The notes beneath the pieces are model-generated. The model had not been told where the DNA came from, made no database searches, and saw only the letters and a program-made list of their open reading frames with translations. A DNA stretch of 64,000 nucleotides from Dysgonomonas sp. PF1-14 (lineage in GTDB: Bacteria > Bacteroidota > Bacteroidia > Bacteroidales > Dysgonomonadaceae), in NCBI RefSeq assembly GCF_029892965.1, contig NZ_JARXWN010000011.1:1-64000 (forward strand), in the 5' to 3' direction. Below are positions 44,444 through 54,285 of the stretch, in pieces; position 1 is the stretch's first letter, and each line of letters begins with the position of its first letter. The position numbers and the translations under genes were made by a program.

Positions 44444-45739
44444 TTAAATTACTTCTGCATATAAGTCGAATGGTTGTGCTCCTATTACTTTTGCTTCGTA
44501 AAACTCCCCAATATTAAGCATTTTATTTTTCTTTATCAATACTTCGGGGTCAACTTCGGGCGAATCATACTCCGTACGCCCTATATAATAGTCGGGTTCT
44601 TCCCTGTCTACAATCACTCTGAAAGTCTGTCCTATCTTTTGTTCGTTGATCTCAAGCGCTATTCTTTCCTGCAATGCCATCAGTACATCCATACGCTCCT
44701 GCTTCACTGTATCGGCTATCTCATCCCTGTAGTGGGCGTAGGCATACGTACCGTCTTCGTGTGAATAAGGGAAAGCCCCCATCCGTTCGAAACGGACTTC
44801 TTTCACAAATTGCAGCAATTCCTCAAAATCTTTATGTGTTTCGCCGGGATGCCCTACCATAAGTGTTGTACGCAGATGAATACCGGGAACTTCTTCCCTG
44901 ATGCGCTTTATTAAATCGAGTGTCTGTTCTTTAGATATATTGCGTCGCATTTTTTTCAGCATATTATCGCTGACATGTTGCAATGCTATATCGAGGTACT
45001 TGCACACATTATCATTTTCGCGCATTACCCTTAGCAAATCGTATGGAAAGTTTGCAGGATATGCGTAATGCAGGCGGATCCATTCCACACCTTCTATTTT
45101 CGCAATACGTTCTATCAGTTGGGGTAATCTGGCTTCTTTGTAATTATCGAGTCCGTAAAAAGACAGATCCTGTGCTATTACCTGAAACTCTTTTACACCG
45201 GAGGCAACAAGTCCTCTCACTTCTTCTTCCACTTCCTCTATCGAACGCGACTGGTGTTTACCTGTCATGATAGGAATGGAACAATACGAACATGTACGGT
45301 TGCAGCCCTCCGATATTTTCAGGTAAGCATAGTGCTGTGGGGTAGTAATGCTACGCTCGAGCGCCATATCCTGATGGTAAGATTTACCCAGATCGGAGAT
45401 CAGTGCCTTCCAGCCGAATTTTCCGTAAAAATTATCGACTTCGGGTATTTCTGTCCGCAGCTCATCCATATACCTTTCGGTAAGACAACCCATTACAAAG
45501 AGCTTATTCAGCTTACGTTCTTTTTTAGCTTCGGCAAATTCGAGTATCATATTGATAGACTCTTCTTTGGCATCACCTATAAAGCCACATGTATTGATCA
45601 CTACTATTTCGCCCTCCGACACTACGGGGTCGTGCTTTACGGTGTAGCCGTTCGCCAAAAGCTGTTTCATTAACAACTCGGAGTCTACAAGATTTTTAGA
45701 ACAACCGAGTGTTATTACATCTATTCTGTTTTTTTTCAT
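44444..45739 (-). CDS. rimO: Ribosomal protein S12 methylthiotransferase RimO
   Basis: A 431-residue radical-SAM enzyme that methylthiolates the conserved Asp of ribosomal protein S12. The N-terminal UPF0004 domain has GCSKNLVDSELLMKQL with further cluster cysteines (VINTCGFIG, VMGCLTERY). The radical-SAM motif is GCNRTCSYCSIPIMTG (CxxxCxxC). The C-terminal TRAM domain covers about 370-431. Its start lies 3 bases after a remnant copy of the ftsY stop, so it was probably once directly coupled to ftsY. Confidence 0.95.
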   Translation of the reverse strand: MKKNRIDVITLGCSKNLVDSELLMKQLLANGYTVKHDPVVSEGEIVVINTCGFIGDAKEESINMILEFAEAKKERKLNKLFVMGCLTERYMDELRTEIPEVDNFYGKFGWKALISDLGKSYHQDMALERSITTPQHYAYLKISEGCNRTCSYCSIPIMTGKHQSRSIEEVEEEVRGLVASGVKEFQVIAQDLSFYGLDNYKEARLPQLIERIAKIEGVEWIRLHYAYPANFPYDLLRVMRENDNVCKYLDIALQHVSDNMLKKMRRNISKEQTLDLIKRIREEVPGIHLRTTLMVGHPGETHKDFEELLQFVKEVRFERMGAFPYSHEDGTYAYAHYRDEIADTVKQERMDVLMALQERIALEINEQKIGQTFRVIVDREEPDYYIGRTEYDSPEVDPEVLIKKNKMLNIGEFYEAKVIGAQPFDLYAEVI

Positions 45740-45742
45740 TAC

Positions 45743-45762
45743 TTATTCTCCAAACAGGCTGT
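45743..45762. repeat. 20-bp direct repeat, left copy (ftsY 3' end remnant)
   Basis: TTATTCTCCAAACAGGCTGT is identical to 46377-46396, which is the last 20 bases of ftsY (codons for SLFGE and stop). On the minus strand the remnant frame reads EEYNSLFGE then stop, just before rimO. The two copies bound a 634-bp unit holding parDE. Confidence 0.85.
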
Positions 45763-45772
45763 TATATTCTTC

Positions 45773-46075
45773 TTAATAATCAGTCAGCCGGTTTTCAACA
45801 TCCATACTTTCATGCAATATCCTTACCACTTCCACGATCCCGTCTTTGGATTTTTTATAAAAGATCAAATGTGATTTTACCTTAGAACTTCTATAACCTT
45901 CCTTGATATATCCGGAATCACGTCCTGCGGAAAAAATTAGCGAAAGATATTCAATTTCGTCCATTATTAACCTATAGTATCTGTCAGCTTGTTCTACAGA
46001 CCAGTTTTCAAAAGTGTAAAGCCAGATGTGTTCGATATCCTTAAGCGCCTCTTTGCTTATTTTATAAGATGGCAT
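45773..46075 (-). CDS. parE: ParE-type toxin (RelE/ParE superfamily)
   Basis: A 100-residue ParE-like protein. YKISKEALKDIEHIWLYTFENWSVEQADRYYRLIMDEI is the two-helix start of ParE toxins; SAGRDSGYIKEGYRSSKVKSHLIFYKK and IVEVVRILHESMDVENRL form the beta sheet and tail (RILHESMD is a family hallmark). ParE toxins poison DNA gyrase. The start codon overlaps the stop of parD (TAATG). Confidence 0.92.
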   Translation of the reverse strand: MPSYKISKEALKDIEHIWLYTFENWSVEQADRYYRLIMDEIEYLSLIFSAGRDSGYIKEGYRSSKVKSHLIFYKKSKDGIVEVVRILHESMDVENRLTDY

Positions 46076-46320
46076 TATTTCAGGTATTTTGTATGGATAT
46101 CTGTCAAATACCTATTTCTGTCAAAATCTTTTACAAACCCACTTTTTTCACCTTTCTTAAGCTCGTTTACAATGGCTTTTTCTTTGCTTTCTTCCTGTTC
46201 AAAGCGTCTTAGTGCCGCCCTGACAACTTCGCTAACAGAACTATACTTTCCTGATGCGATTTGCTCTTTGATGAAATTCTCAAAATATTCACCTAGCAGA
46301 ATGGATGTATTTCGTGCCAT
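46075..46320 (-). CDS. parD: ParD-type antitoxin
   Basis: An 81-residue ribbon-helix-helix antitoxin. ARNTSILLGEYFENFIKEQIASGKYSSVSEVVRAALRRFEQEE matches ParD N-terminal DNA-binding region (GxYxSxSEVVRxALR). The C-terminal part would bind the toxin. The pair probably represses its own promoter in the 46321-46376 gap. Located between ftsY and rimO, where an insertion is inferred from flanking repeats. Confidence 0.92.
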   Translation of the reverse strand: MARNTSILLGEYFENFIKEQIASGKYSSVSEVVRAALRRFEQEESKEKAIVNELKKGEKSGFVKDFDRNRYLTDIHTKYLK

Positions 46321-46376
46321 AGTTTTTTTATCAAAAATACCATTTTCTGGTACATTTTCAAATTATTTCAGAGATT

Positions 46377-46396
46377 TTATTCTCCAAACAGGCTGT
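46377..46396. repeat. 20-bp direct repeat, right copy (ftsY 3' end)
   Basis: TTATTCTCCAAACAGGCTGT here is the functional 3' end of ftsY, including its stop codon. The second identical copy is at 45743-45762, on the far side of parDE. Confidence 0.85.
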
Positions 46397-47330
46397 CGAC
46401 AAACTCTTTGCGTCTGAAAACCTGAAGGTCATCTATACCTTCTCCTAAACCTATATATTTCACCGGTATCTTGAACTGATCGGATATACCGATCACAACA
46501 CCGCCTTTTGCCGTTCCGTCCAGTTTGGTTATAGCTAGCGCCGTAACGTCAGTAGCTGCCGTAAACTGAGTTGCCTGCTCAAATGCATTCTGTCCGGTAG
46601 AACCGTCAAGTACGAGCAACACCTCCTGTGGTGCTCCGGGAACGATTTTATCCATTACTTTCTTTATCTTAGACAGCTCGTTCATCAATCCCACTTTATT
46701 ATGAAGGCGGCCTGCCGTATCTATAATCACCACATCGGCTCCGTTTGATTTTGCCGAACTCAATGTATCGAAAGCCACCGATGCGGGGTCTGATCCCATT
46801 GCCTGTTTTATAACAGGAACACCTACACGCTCACCCCATATCACCAGCTGTTCTACTGCCGCAGCACGGAAAGTATCGGCAGCTCCCAGATAGACAGACT
46901 TACCTGCTTTCTTAAACTGGTTGGCTAGTTTTCCTATTGTAGTGGTCTTTCCTACTCCGTTTACTCCGACAACCATAATCACATATGGCTTCGAATCTTG
47001 GGGCAGGGTAAAATCTTCTGTGTCGATTGTATTATTCTCGGTAAGCAGATTTGCGATTTCTTCGCGCAGAATGGAATTTAATTCATCTGTACCTACATAT
47101 TTATCTTTTGCTGCACGCTTCTCGATGCGCTCTATAATCTTCAGTGTAGTATTCACCCCTACATCAGAAGTTATAAGCACTTCTTCCAGATCGTCCAACA
47201 CATCGTCGTCTACCTTCGACTTCCCTGCAACGGCACGCGACAGTTTAGAAAACATTGATTCTTTGGTCTTTTCCAGTCCTTTGTCAAGTGTTTCCTTTTT
47301 TTGTTTCGAAAAGAAATCAAACAATCCCAT
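46377..47330 (-). CDS. ftsY: Signal recognition particle receptor FtsY
   Basis: A 317-residue SRP-receptor GTPase that delivers ribosome-nascent chain complexes to the Sec translocon. Motifs: VVGVNGVGKTTTIGKLANQ (G1), AADTFRAAAVEQL (G2 region), IIDTAGRLHNKVGLMNEL (G3), AITKLDGTAKGGVV (G4). A short N domain is present and the acidic A domain is nearly absent, as common in Bacteroidota. Its last 20 bases are duplicated beyond parDE. A -7 box (TATCTTTG on the minus strand, 47375-47382) lies about 45 bases upstream. Confidence 0.96.
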   Translation of the reverse strand: MGLFDFFSKQKKETLDKGLEKTKESMFSKLSRAVAGKSKVDDDVLDDLEEVLITSDVGVNTTLKIIERIEKRAAKDKYVGTDELNSILREEIANLLTENNTIDTEDFTLPQDSKPYVIMVVGVNGVGKTTTIGKLANQFKKAGKSVYLGAADTFRAAAVEQLVIWGERVGVPVIKQAMGSDPASVAFDTLSSAKSNGADVVIIDTAGRLHNKVGLMNELSKIKKVMDKIVPGAPQEVLLVLDGSTGQNAFEQATQFTAATDVTALAITKLDGTAKGGVVIGISDQFKIPVKYIGLGEGIDDLQVFRRKEFVDSLFGE

Positions 47331-47517
47331 AAATGTCCTTATATTTCAAATATGCTACTAATACTTGTAACCATCAAAGATAGTGAATTTCAGACTATAC
47401 ATATCAAATAATGAAGCAAAAAAAGCATTTCTGTAAAGTGAAGTATGCTTTAATCTTTTATCGGTTCAACTGATAGTATCAACAAGGTAAATCTTCTGGT
47501 TTTCTTCTTTAAGACAC

Positions 47518-47551
47518 AAAAGCCCCTCTGTTCGGAGACAGAGAGGCTTTT
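47518..47551 (-). terminator. Terminator of the rpmB-rpmG-DUF4295 operon
   Basis: GCCTCTCTGT and ACAGAGGGGC pair around a CTCCGA loop on the minus strand with one mismatch, flanked by A and T tracts. It lies 20 bases after the stop of the DUF4295 gene. Confidence 0.85.
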
Positions 47552-47570
47552 GTATTTCTTTATTTTGTGA

Positions 47571-47732
47571 TTATTTGCTGAAATAATCTTTTACTGATTC
47601 GTTTGGAACCATTTCTTCTTTAAATGTATAAGCACCTGTCTTAGGCGACTTCTCCATTTTTATTACTTTTGCATAGTTACGACCGTCTTTCGATGAAGCA
47701 TCGCGATAACCGGCCACTGCTTTCTTTGCCAT
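47571..47732 (-). CDS. DUF4295 small protein
   Basis: A 53-residue basic protein beginning MAKKAVAGYRDASSKDGRNY and ending VPNESVKDYFSK. This short family lies directly after rpmG in nearly all Bacteroidota and is thought to be ribosome-associated; the function is not established. It is 13 bases after rpmG and shares the MAKKA start with it. It is too short for a usual length cutoff. Confidence 0.9.
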   Translation of the reverse strand: MAKKAVAGYRDASSKDGRNYAKVIKMEKSPKTGAYTFKEEMVPNESVKDYFSK

Positions 47733-47745
47733 GGTCTATATATTT

Positions 47746-47934
47746 TTACTTAATTTCTTTATGAACAGTCATTTTTCTAAGAACCGGATTGTATTTTTTC
47801 AATTCGAGTCTTTCTGTCGTATTCTTTCTGTTTTTTGTAGTGATGTAGCGCGATGTGCCTGGCATACCGCTTTCTTTGTGCTCTGTGCACTCAAGTATCA
47901 CTTGGATTCTGTTTCCTTTTGCTTTCTTTGCCAT
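47746..47934 (-). CDS. rpmG: 50S ribosomal protein L33
   Basis: A 62-residue protein: [20 protein letters not shown], then [20 protein letters not shown] and [16 protein letters not shown]. It is the zinc-free form, having a single Cys and no CxxC pairs. It sits between rpmB and DUF4295, the usual Bacteroidota order. Confidence 0.96.
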   Translation of the reverse strand: MAKKAKGNRIQVILECTEHKESGMPGTSRYITTKNRKNTTERLELKKYNPVLRKMTVHKEIK

Positions 47935-47952
47935 CGTGTAGGTCCTCCTTTA

Positions 47953-48192
47953 TTATGCGTTCAAATACCCGTCTGTAGCAGCTTTTTTCAAAGCAGCATC
48001 CAAACCAATTTTGTTAATTGTGCGAAGACCGGCAGCTGAAATATTAAGGCTGATCCAACAATCTTCTTCTACCCAGTAGAATTTTTTTCTGAAAAGATTG
48101 ACATTAAATTTTCTCTTAGTCTTTCTGTTCGAGTGAGAAACATTATTGCCAACCATAGCTTTTTTTCCTGTAATTTGACAAATCTTGGACAT
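47953..48192 (-). CDS. rpmB: 50S ribosomal protein L28
   Basis: A 79-residue protein. [29 protein letters not shown] is the L28 signature, with [21 protein letters not shown] at the C-terminus. It is the first gene of the small ribosomal operon; its promoter at 48250-48280 is a good match to the Bacteroidota consensus. Confidence 0.96.
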   Translation of the reverse strand: MSKICQITGKKAMVGNNVSHSNRKTKRKFNVNLFRKKFYWVEEDCWISLNISAAGLRTINKIGLDAALKKAATDGYLNA

Positions 48193-48249
48193 CGCTATCG
48201 TAATTTTTTATGTTTATTTTATTCTTTAATCGTGTGCAAAATCGGGTTG

Positions 48250-48280
48250 CAAATTTAGTGATATTTTTCAAACTTACAAA
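48250..48280 (-). promoter_or_regulatory. rpmB operon promoter
   Basis: On the minus strand TTTG (48277-48280), a 19-base spacer and TAAATTTG (48250-48257) match the Bacteroidota primary sigma consensus exactly, about 57 bases before rpmB. Confidence 0.8.
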
Positions 48281-48374
48281 TATTTATAACGTTAAAGTTC
48301 TCACTATTGAATAAATAATTTCGGAGGCCTCACGTATAGTACATCCGGAATAATGATTAAATTTGCACCTTGAT

Positions 48375-49388
48375 ATGAACAACAAACGCATACTTATCAC
48401 CGGAGCCAGTGGATTTATAGGGAGTTCTCTTATAGAGAAAGCACTGAAAAAAGGATATGACACATGGGCAGGTATTCGCAAAAGCAGCAGCCGCGAATAT
48501 TTGCAGGATGAGCGTATTCGCTTTATCGACCTCGACTTCGGCGATAAGGCTAAGCTGGAGGAGCAGCTACGCGAATTTGTGTCAGAGCATGGCAAGTTCG
48601 ACTACATCGTACACAATGCGGGTGTTACCAAATGTCTGAATGCCGAAGACTTTGATAGGGTAAATTTTGGATACACAGCCAACTTTATAGATGCTCTACA
48701 GGCTGTGAATGCCGTACCGGAGAAGTTCATATTGATGAGCAGCCTGAGCGCCATAGGCGTGGGGGATGAAGTGAATTACGCCCCGCTAAAGCTGAATGAT
48801 ACACCTAATCCGAATACTGCATATGGGAAGAGTAAATTAAAAGCAGAACAGTATCTGCAAGCGACAAACGATTTCCCTTATATAATATTGCGTCCGACAG
48901 GGGTGTATGGGCCACGCGAAAAAGATTACTTCCTGATGGTGAAGACCGTAAAGTCGGGATTGGATGTCGGCGCAGGTTTCAAACCTCAGCACCTCACCTT
49001 TATATATGTAAGGGATCTGGTGGACGCCGTATATCTGGGATTGGAAAGTGATGTTCGCGACAAGGCATATTTTGTGGCCGACGGAGATGTGTATACCGAT
49101 AAGGAATATACCCGGTTGGTGAAAGAGGTAATCGGCAAAAAACATGTACTCAGTCTGAAAGTGCCTTTATGGCTACTCAAAGGCATTTCTGTAATAGCGG
49201 AAGAAGTATCCAAGCTAACGAAGAAGCCATCTACTCTGAACAGGGATAAGTATAAAATAATGAAACAGCGCAACTGGGAATGCGACATTACACCATTGGT
49301 TAACGATCTCGGATTTTCGCCTAAGTACAATCTTAGAAGAGGGCTGGAAGAATCGGTGCAATGGTATAAAGAAAATAACTGGCTGTAA
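48375..49388 (+). CDS. NAD-dependent epimerase/dehydratase
   Basis: About 337 residues from the ATG chosen here (MNNKRILITGASGFIGS); a TTG 12 bases upstream is rejected because it overlaps the -7 box. It is an extended SDR: GASGFIGSSL binds NAD, VHNAGVTK and MSSLSAIG carry the active-site Ser, and AYGKSKLKAEQYL is the YxxxK motif. A nucleotide-sugar or similar substrate is likely. TAAATTTG at 48358-48365 resembles a -7 promoter box only 9 bases before the ATG, so the mRNA may be leaderless or nearly so. Confidence 0.88.
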   Translation: MNNKRILITGASGFIGSSLIEKALKKGYDTWAGIRKSSSREYLQDERIRFIDLDFGDKAKLEEQLREFVSEHGKFDYIVHNAGVTKCLNAEDFDRVNFGYTANFIDALQAVNAVPEKFILMSSLSAIGVGDEVNYAPLKLNDTPNPNTAYGKSKLKAEQYLQATNDFPYIILRPTGVYGPREKDYFLMVKTVKSGLDVGAGFKPQHLTFIYVRDLVDAVYLGLESDVRDKAYFVADGDVYTDKEYTRLVKEVIGKKHVLSLKVPLWLLKGISVIAEEVSKLTKKPSTLNRDKYKIMKQRNWECDITPLVNDLGFSPKYNLRRGLEESVQWYKENNWL

Positions 49389-49429
49389 TCAAACATCATC
49401 CTTTTACTTACATTAAATAAAGAATACAA

Positions 49430-50335
49430 ATGCGTATCAATAAATACATCAGCGATAGCGGCTACTGTTCGCGCCGCGAAGCAGACAAACTCATCGAAGA
49501 GGGTGCTGTAACTATAAACGGCAGAAAGGCCAGAGTCGGTAGTCAGGTATTGGCAGGGCAAGAGGTGAAAATATACGGGGAAGTAGTGTCCGGCACCAGC
49601 AAGACAGTTTTTATTGCCTACAATAAACCTCTGGGCATTGTAACCACGACTGACGCAGACGATCCCGGTAATATCATTCGCGCCATAGGGCACGAAGAAC
49701 GGATATTTCCCGTAGGGCGTCTCGATAAGGATTCTATAGGCCTGATAATACTCACCAATGACGGAGATATTGTAAACAAAATGCTGCGTGTCAACAATGA
49801 CCATGACAAAGAGTATGCTGTAACTGTTGATAGATTGGTAAATGAGGATTTCATCAAAAAAATGGAGAATGGTGTGCCGATATTAGGTGTGGTTACCCGC
49901 AAATGTGAAGTAAAAAAGACCGGGACACATTCTTTTAACATTGTACTACGACAAGGACTCAACAGACAAATACGGCGTATGTGCGACCATCTTGGCTATA
50001 AGGTGCTCAGGCTCGAACGCATACGGGTAATGCACATCAAACTGGGAAACATCAAACTGGGGAAATGGCGCAATCTTACATCGGAAGAAGTGGAAACACT
50101 GTACCAAAAAACAGCTTCGTCTGTAAAAACGGAGGAAGCTTCGAAAAAGAAATCAAGACCAAAGCCTCAATCGCCGGGTGCAAAAACGCCGACATCGAAA
50201 AACAGACCTGCTAATAGTAATTTTAGCAAGAGGGAGGTGAATAAGTCTACCGGAAATGATAACCGCAGAATTGGCAAAACGAACCCTCAAAAAGAAAAGG
50301 CAAATGCGCCATCGCGCAGACGGTCGCAGAGGTAA
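49430..50335 (+). CDS. rluF: 23S rRNA pseudouridine synthase, RluF-like, with basic tail
   Basis: A 301-residue protein. An N-terminal S4 RNA-binding domain (MRINKYISDSGYCSRREADKLI) is followed by the RsuA/RluB-type catalytic domain with FPVGRLDKDSIGLIILTNDGD (catalytic Asp). GLNRQIRRMCDHLGYKVLRLERIRVMHI resembles RluF. The last 65 residues are a low-complexity basic tail rich in Lys, Ser, Pro, Arg, common in Bacteroidota homologues. RluF versus a related RluB/RluE role is not certain. Confidence 0.85.
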   Translation: MRINKYISDSGYCSRREADKLIEEGAVTINGRKARVGSQVLAGQEVKIYGEVVSGTSKTVFIAYNKPLGIVTTTDADDPGNIIRAIGHEERIFPVGRLDKDSIGLIILTNDGDIVNKMLRVNNDHDKEYAVTVDRLVNEDFIKKMENGVPILGVVTRKCEVKKTGTHSFNIVLRQGLNRQIRRMCDHLGYKVLRLERIRVMHIKLGNIKLGKWRNLTSEEVETLYQKTASSVKTEEASKKKSRPKPQSPGAKTPTSKNRPANSNFSKREVNKSTGNDNRRIGKTNPQKEKANAPSRRRSQR

Positions 50336-50543
50336 TAACGTAAATGAGATTAGCATATTTTAACAGATTTTTGTCTATAAAATCAGGCTTTTTTGCCAAC
50401 TCTGATTTATGCGATTACAACTAAAACCATCAAATAGTCAACTCGACCTTACAAAACAGCCAAAAATGTGATTATCAAGAGATAAAACCTACTTTTTGTC
50501 ATTAAAAAAAGCTAAGTAGTTAGACAAATAAGAATATTTTTGC

Positions 50544-50551
50544 TACCTTTG
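50544..50551 (+). promoter_or_regulatory. Candidate -7 box of gap
   Basis: TACCTTTG fits TAnnTTTG and would give a gap leader of about 110 bases. No good -33 TTTG at 19 bases was found. The rest of the 50336-50669 gap is AT-rich; an AAATCAG/CTGATTT inverted pair near 50380-50410 is a weak terminator candidate for the upstream gene. Confidence 0.6.
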
Positions 50552-50663
50552 TACTGCCTTTTGGAAATCATGTTTTATAACATAAATATTTACAGATATT
50601 TACTTCCATGTAAGGTGTTTAATTAGGATGGATATACTCGAATTTTTTAACTATAAAAATTAA

Positions 50664-51674
<1,011 letters not shown>

Positions 51675-51702
51675 TCTCAGGATATTTACAATATCTATAT
51701 AG

Positions 51703-51734
51703 AAAAGAGCTGTCGTATGGCAGCTCTTTTTTTG
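51703..51734 (+). terminator. Intrinsic terminator of gap
   Basis: AAAAGAGCTG and CAGCTCTTTT pair perfectly around an 8-base loop, followed by further T, about 30 bases after the gap stop codon. Confidence 0.92.
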
Positions 51735-51863
51735 TTTTGGTAAAGGAGTTGGTTCTCTTTTTATTAATACGATCTCTCAAAGATTACTTGCGAAAATTAG
51801 AATAACGGGTAGCCTTACATACTAGTGTCTAAAAACAGATGCGAATTACAATAAAGATCCGTA

Positions 51864-53003
51864 TTACATAGGCGACACCATATATGAGGGAACTCTTATT
51901 TTTCCCTTTTTCAGTTTGATGCCGAAATTATATAGCAGGTCTTCTTCCATCAAGTTGTCGTATAGATAATGAAAGCTCCAATCGTGCAACTGGGTGTCTT
52001 GACCTCCGTAATAAAAAAATGTCTTTTTTACATCGCTCAGCAGGTTCGCTACCTGCCTAATGGTAATATTGTCGGCATCTATCCGATCCGATCCGATGAT
52101 ATATCCCTGCGAGTTTTCGGCTCCCCAACTTATCTGCTCGTCGTTCCAAAGCCTTTTGGCGTCAGCGACTTCCACTATTGTGCCTTCGATAGTTTTGGAT
52201 TGCGAGCGTATATCGAGCCTCAATGCTCCGGATATCCGTTCCAGTATTTTATTTTTATCTGTTGCCATTTCGTTTTCGCTGCAAGTCATGGCAACTTCAT
52301 AATCGTTCATATTCTGCAAGCTCACTTGCCACGATGAGCAATCTGTCATATATTCGATCAGTTCTGAGATACGTCCTGTGAAATTAAAAATGCCGTTTTC
52401 GCTATATATCGATTTCGAGACTCCGGGTTTCCGGCTGATATTGAATCCTACATTTTTAGCTTTGTAATTTGTTGTGTTATTTGCCACACGATCTGCCATA
52501 GAGGTAAATAAATCGTCCCATTCCTTTTTGCCTTTCGACTTTAGCCGCGATGCATGTTTTTCTATCAGTTCAATGGTTATACCCGACGGATGTCCACTGT
52601 ACAGGACTTCTCCGGTGGTGGTTAAAAGTACTGAATAAGGTCTTCTTTCCACATTAAACAAGCTTATCATACTATTAGGGGGATAGTCTCTGATGACGGT
52701 CAACCTGATCGGTTTCTTTTGTAAAAAAGTGCTTATTACATCTTCTTTTTCGTCCGATACCGAAACTATAAACACATCGTTGGGTTTTGTTTCCTGAATT
52801 ATCTCTAACTGTTTGGTAGCCGGCACACAAGGTCCGCACCAAGTAGCCCAAAAATCAATTACCAGAAGCTTCTGGTTTGTGAAGGTGGTTATCTGATTTT
52901 TAGAGATCACCTTGTCTATAAGGAAAGGGGGCTGGCTCATCGACGATAGCGAAAGCATAAGACCGGCTATTGTCAAAATATATTTTAGGTTCATACTGTT
53001 CAT
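51864..53003 (-). CDS. Secreted TlpA-like thioredoxin-fold protein
   Basis: A 379-residue protein with a signal peptide (alternative start at codon 4, MNLKYILTIAGLMLSLSSMS). The thioredoxin-like domain (about 30-150) has the redox motif FWATWCGPCVPATKQLE and cis-Pro region RRPYSVLLTTTG. The C-terminal 220 residues (about 155-379) are a separate domain not recognised; the extended layout is common in Bacteroidota TlpA/AhpC-like proteins. It probably acts as a periplasmic thiol oxidoreductase. Confidence 0.85.
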   Translation of the reverse strand: MNSMNLKYILTIAGLMLSLSSMSQPPFLIDKVISKNQITTFTNQKLLVIDFWATWCGPCVPATKQLEIIQETKPNDVFIVSVSDEKEDVISTFLQKKPIRLTVIRDYPPNSMISLFNVERRPYSVLLTTTGEVLYSGHPSGITIELIEKHASRLKSKGKKEWDDLFTSMADRVANNTTNYKAKNVGFNISRKPGVSKSIYSENGIFNFTGRISELIEYMTDCSSWQVSLQNMNDYEVAMTCSENEMATDKNKILERISGALRLDIRSQSKTIEGTIVEVADAKRLWNDEQISWGAENSQGYIIGSDRIDADNITIRQVANLLSDVKKTFFYYGGQDTQLHDWSFHYLYDNLMEEDLLYNFGIKLKKGKIRVPSYMVSPM

Positions 53004-53118
53004 AGCTTTTATGGTAATTTCGTTGCAAGATATAAAACTTACTGCCTGCCTCTATCTTTATTTTAATTTTTTAGCTTTTTGGAAGGATTTGGTATGTGGT
53101 GTTTTTTTCTATAAAACA

Positions 53119-53154
53119 AAAAATCACCCCTCTGTAGGGAGGGATGATTCTTTT
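53119..53154 (-). terminator. Terminator of the OmpA-family gene
   Basis: GAATCATCCCTCC and AGGGGTGATTTT pair imperfectly around a CTACAG loop on the minus strand, followed by TTTTTTG. It lies about 20 bases after the stop of the OmpA-family gene. Confidence 0.75.
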
Positions 53155-53172
53155 GTTTATACAGCATTCCGC

Positions 53173-54285
53173 TTATTGGATAATTCTAAATTCGGTTCTT
53201 CTGTTTTGCTGATGTTGGTCTTCTGTACAATCAACACCGTTTCCACATTTGTTTTTAAGTCTTGTTTCGCCATATCCTTTAGCTACAAGTCTGTTGCGTG
53301 AAATACCATGATCTACCAGATAGTTTACAACCGATTGAGCTCTTTGTTGCGACAATGCAAGGTTGTAATCGTCATTTCCGCGCGAGTCGGTATGCGACAT
53401 GATTTCTATTCTTAATCCTGGTTTGTCTTTCATTAGTTTCAGAAGGTGCTCGTCGATAATTCTTTCCGATTCAGGAGTCAGACGTGCGCTATTCAGTTCG
53501 TAGTAAATAGGTAAGATATTAGCTGTTCCTACTAAGTTACAATCAACTTCTTCCCAAGTAGTGATTCCACCTTTTTTCACTAACTCTCTCTTAGTAACAG
53601 TTTTTGTAACAGCTGGTACAACTGTTTCACTTACTCCTGCCGGTTTATCAACAACTGTTTTCTTAATTATTTTGTACTCAGCCGGAATTTCAATTTCTTC
53701 TACTCTTGCAGGTGTTTTAATTACCTGTTTTGTATAAGTAGCATTCTTTCCGGGGATAACTGTTTTGCTTGTAGATGCAGCAGCGTTCAGTACTGAAATA
53801 GGATAAGTTTCGTTAACTTCGGGATATTCCACATAACATGCTACCATACAATCTTCACTATTAGCTGAAGGGCAGTCTGCCAATTGAGTGTATTCCCAAC
53901 GACCCGATTTAGGTTGCACCTGTATAGTTTTGCTTGAATTGCCGAATGAAGCAGGTTGTACAGTAAGTTTAGTTTCTTCGGCTTTACTTTCGTAAGTTAC
54001 CGATACTGTTTCATAAACAGCCGGGTGGAGCACGTATTTCTTCGATGCTTCCTTAACCAATACTCTTTCTTCGATAGTTTTGTAAGTAGCAGGTGTTGTC
54101 TTGAGTACTTTATACTCAGGTTTTACTACGATAACCTCAGTTATGTCTCTATACTCATCAGGTGTGATACACTTTACATAACATTTTCCAGGTTGAGCTG
54201 TTGTGGGCAACTCTTGTGCTACCGATACCACCGACAATAGCAAGGCTGGCGCAGCCAACATCATTACGAGCTTTAAACGTTTCAT
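53173..54285 (-). CDS. OmpA-family outer-membrane protein with repeated N-terminal segments
   Basis: A 370-residue protein with a signal peptide (MKRLKLVMMLAAPALLLSVVSVAQ). The C-terminal OmpA/MotB peptidoglycan-binding domain has YYELNSARLTPESERIIDEHL, EIMSHTDSRGNDDYNLALSQQRAQSVVNYLVDHGI and RTEFRI. The N-terminal 250 residues have repeated segments of the pattern PATYKTIEERVLVKEAS / PAVYETVSVTYESK / PAEYKIIKKTVVDKPA / PAVTKTVTKRELVKK, rich in Val, Lys and Thr. It likely links the outer membrane to peptidoglycan. Confidence 0.9.
   Translation of the reverse strand: MKRLKLVMMLAAPALLLSVVSVAQELPTTAQPGKCYVKCITPDEYRDITEVIVVKPEYKVLKTTPATYKTIEERVLVKEASKKYVLHPAVYETVSVTYESKAEETKLTVQPASFGNSSKTIQVQPKSGRWEYTQLADCPSANSEDCMVACYVEYPEVNETYPISVLNAAASTSKTVIPGKNATYTKQVIKTPARVEEIEIPAEYKIIKKTVVDKPAGVSETVVPAVTKTVTKRELVKKGGITTWEEVDCNLVGTANILPIYYELNSARLTPESERIIDEHLLKLMKDKPGLRIEIMSHTDSRGNDDYNLALSQQRAQSVVNYLVDHGISRNRLVAKGYGETRLKNKCGNGVDCTEDQHQQNRRTEFRIIQ

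Noticed and set aside
45743-45762. Similarity of CAAACAGGCT in the ftsY repeat to the MITE end TAAACAGGCTC
   Set aside because: Only about 10 bases match, the terminal C and TAA duplication are absent, and the repeat is fully explained by the ftsY coding sequence.
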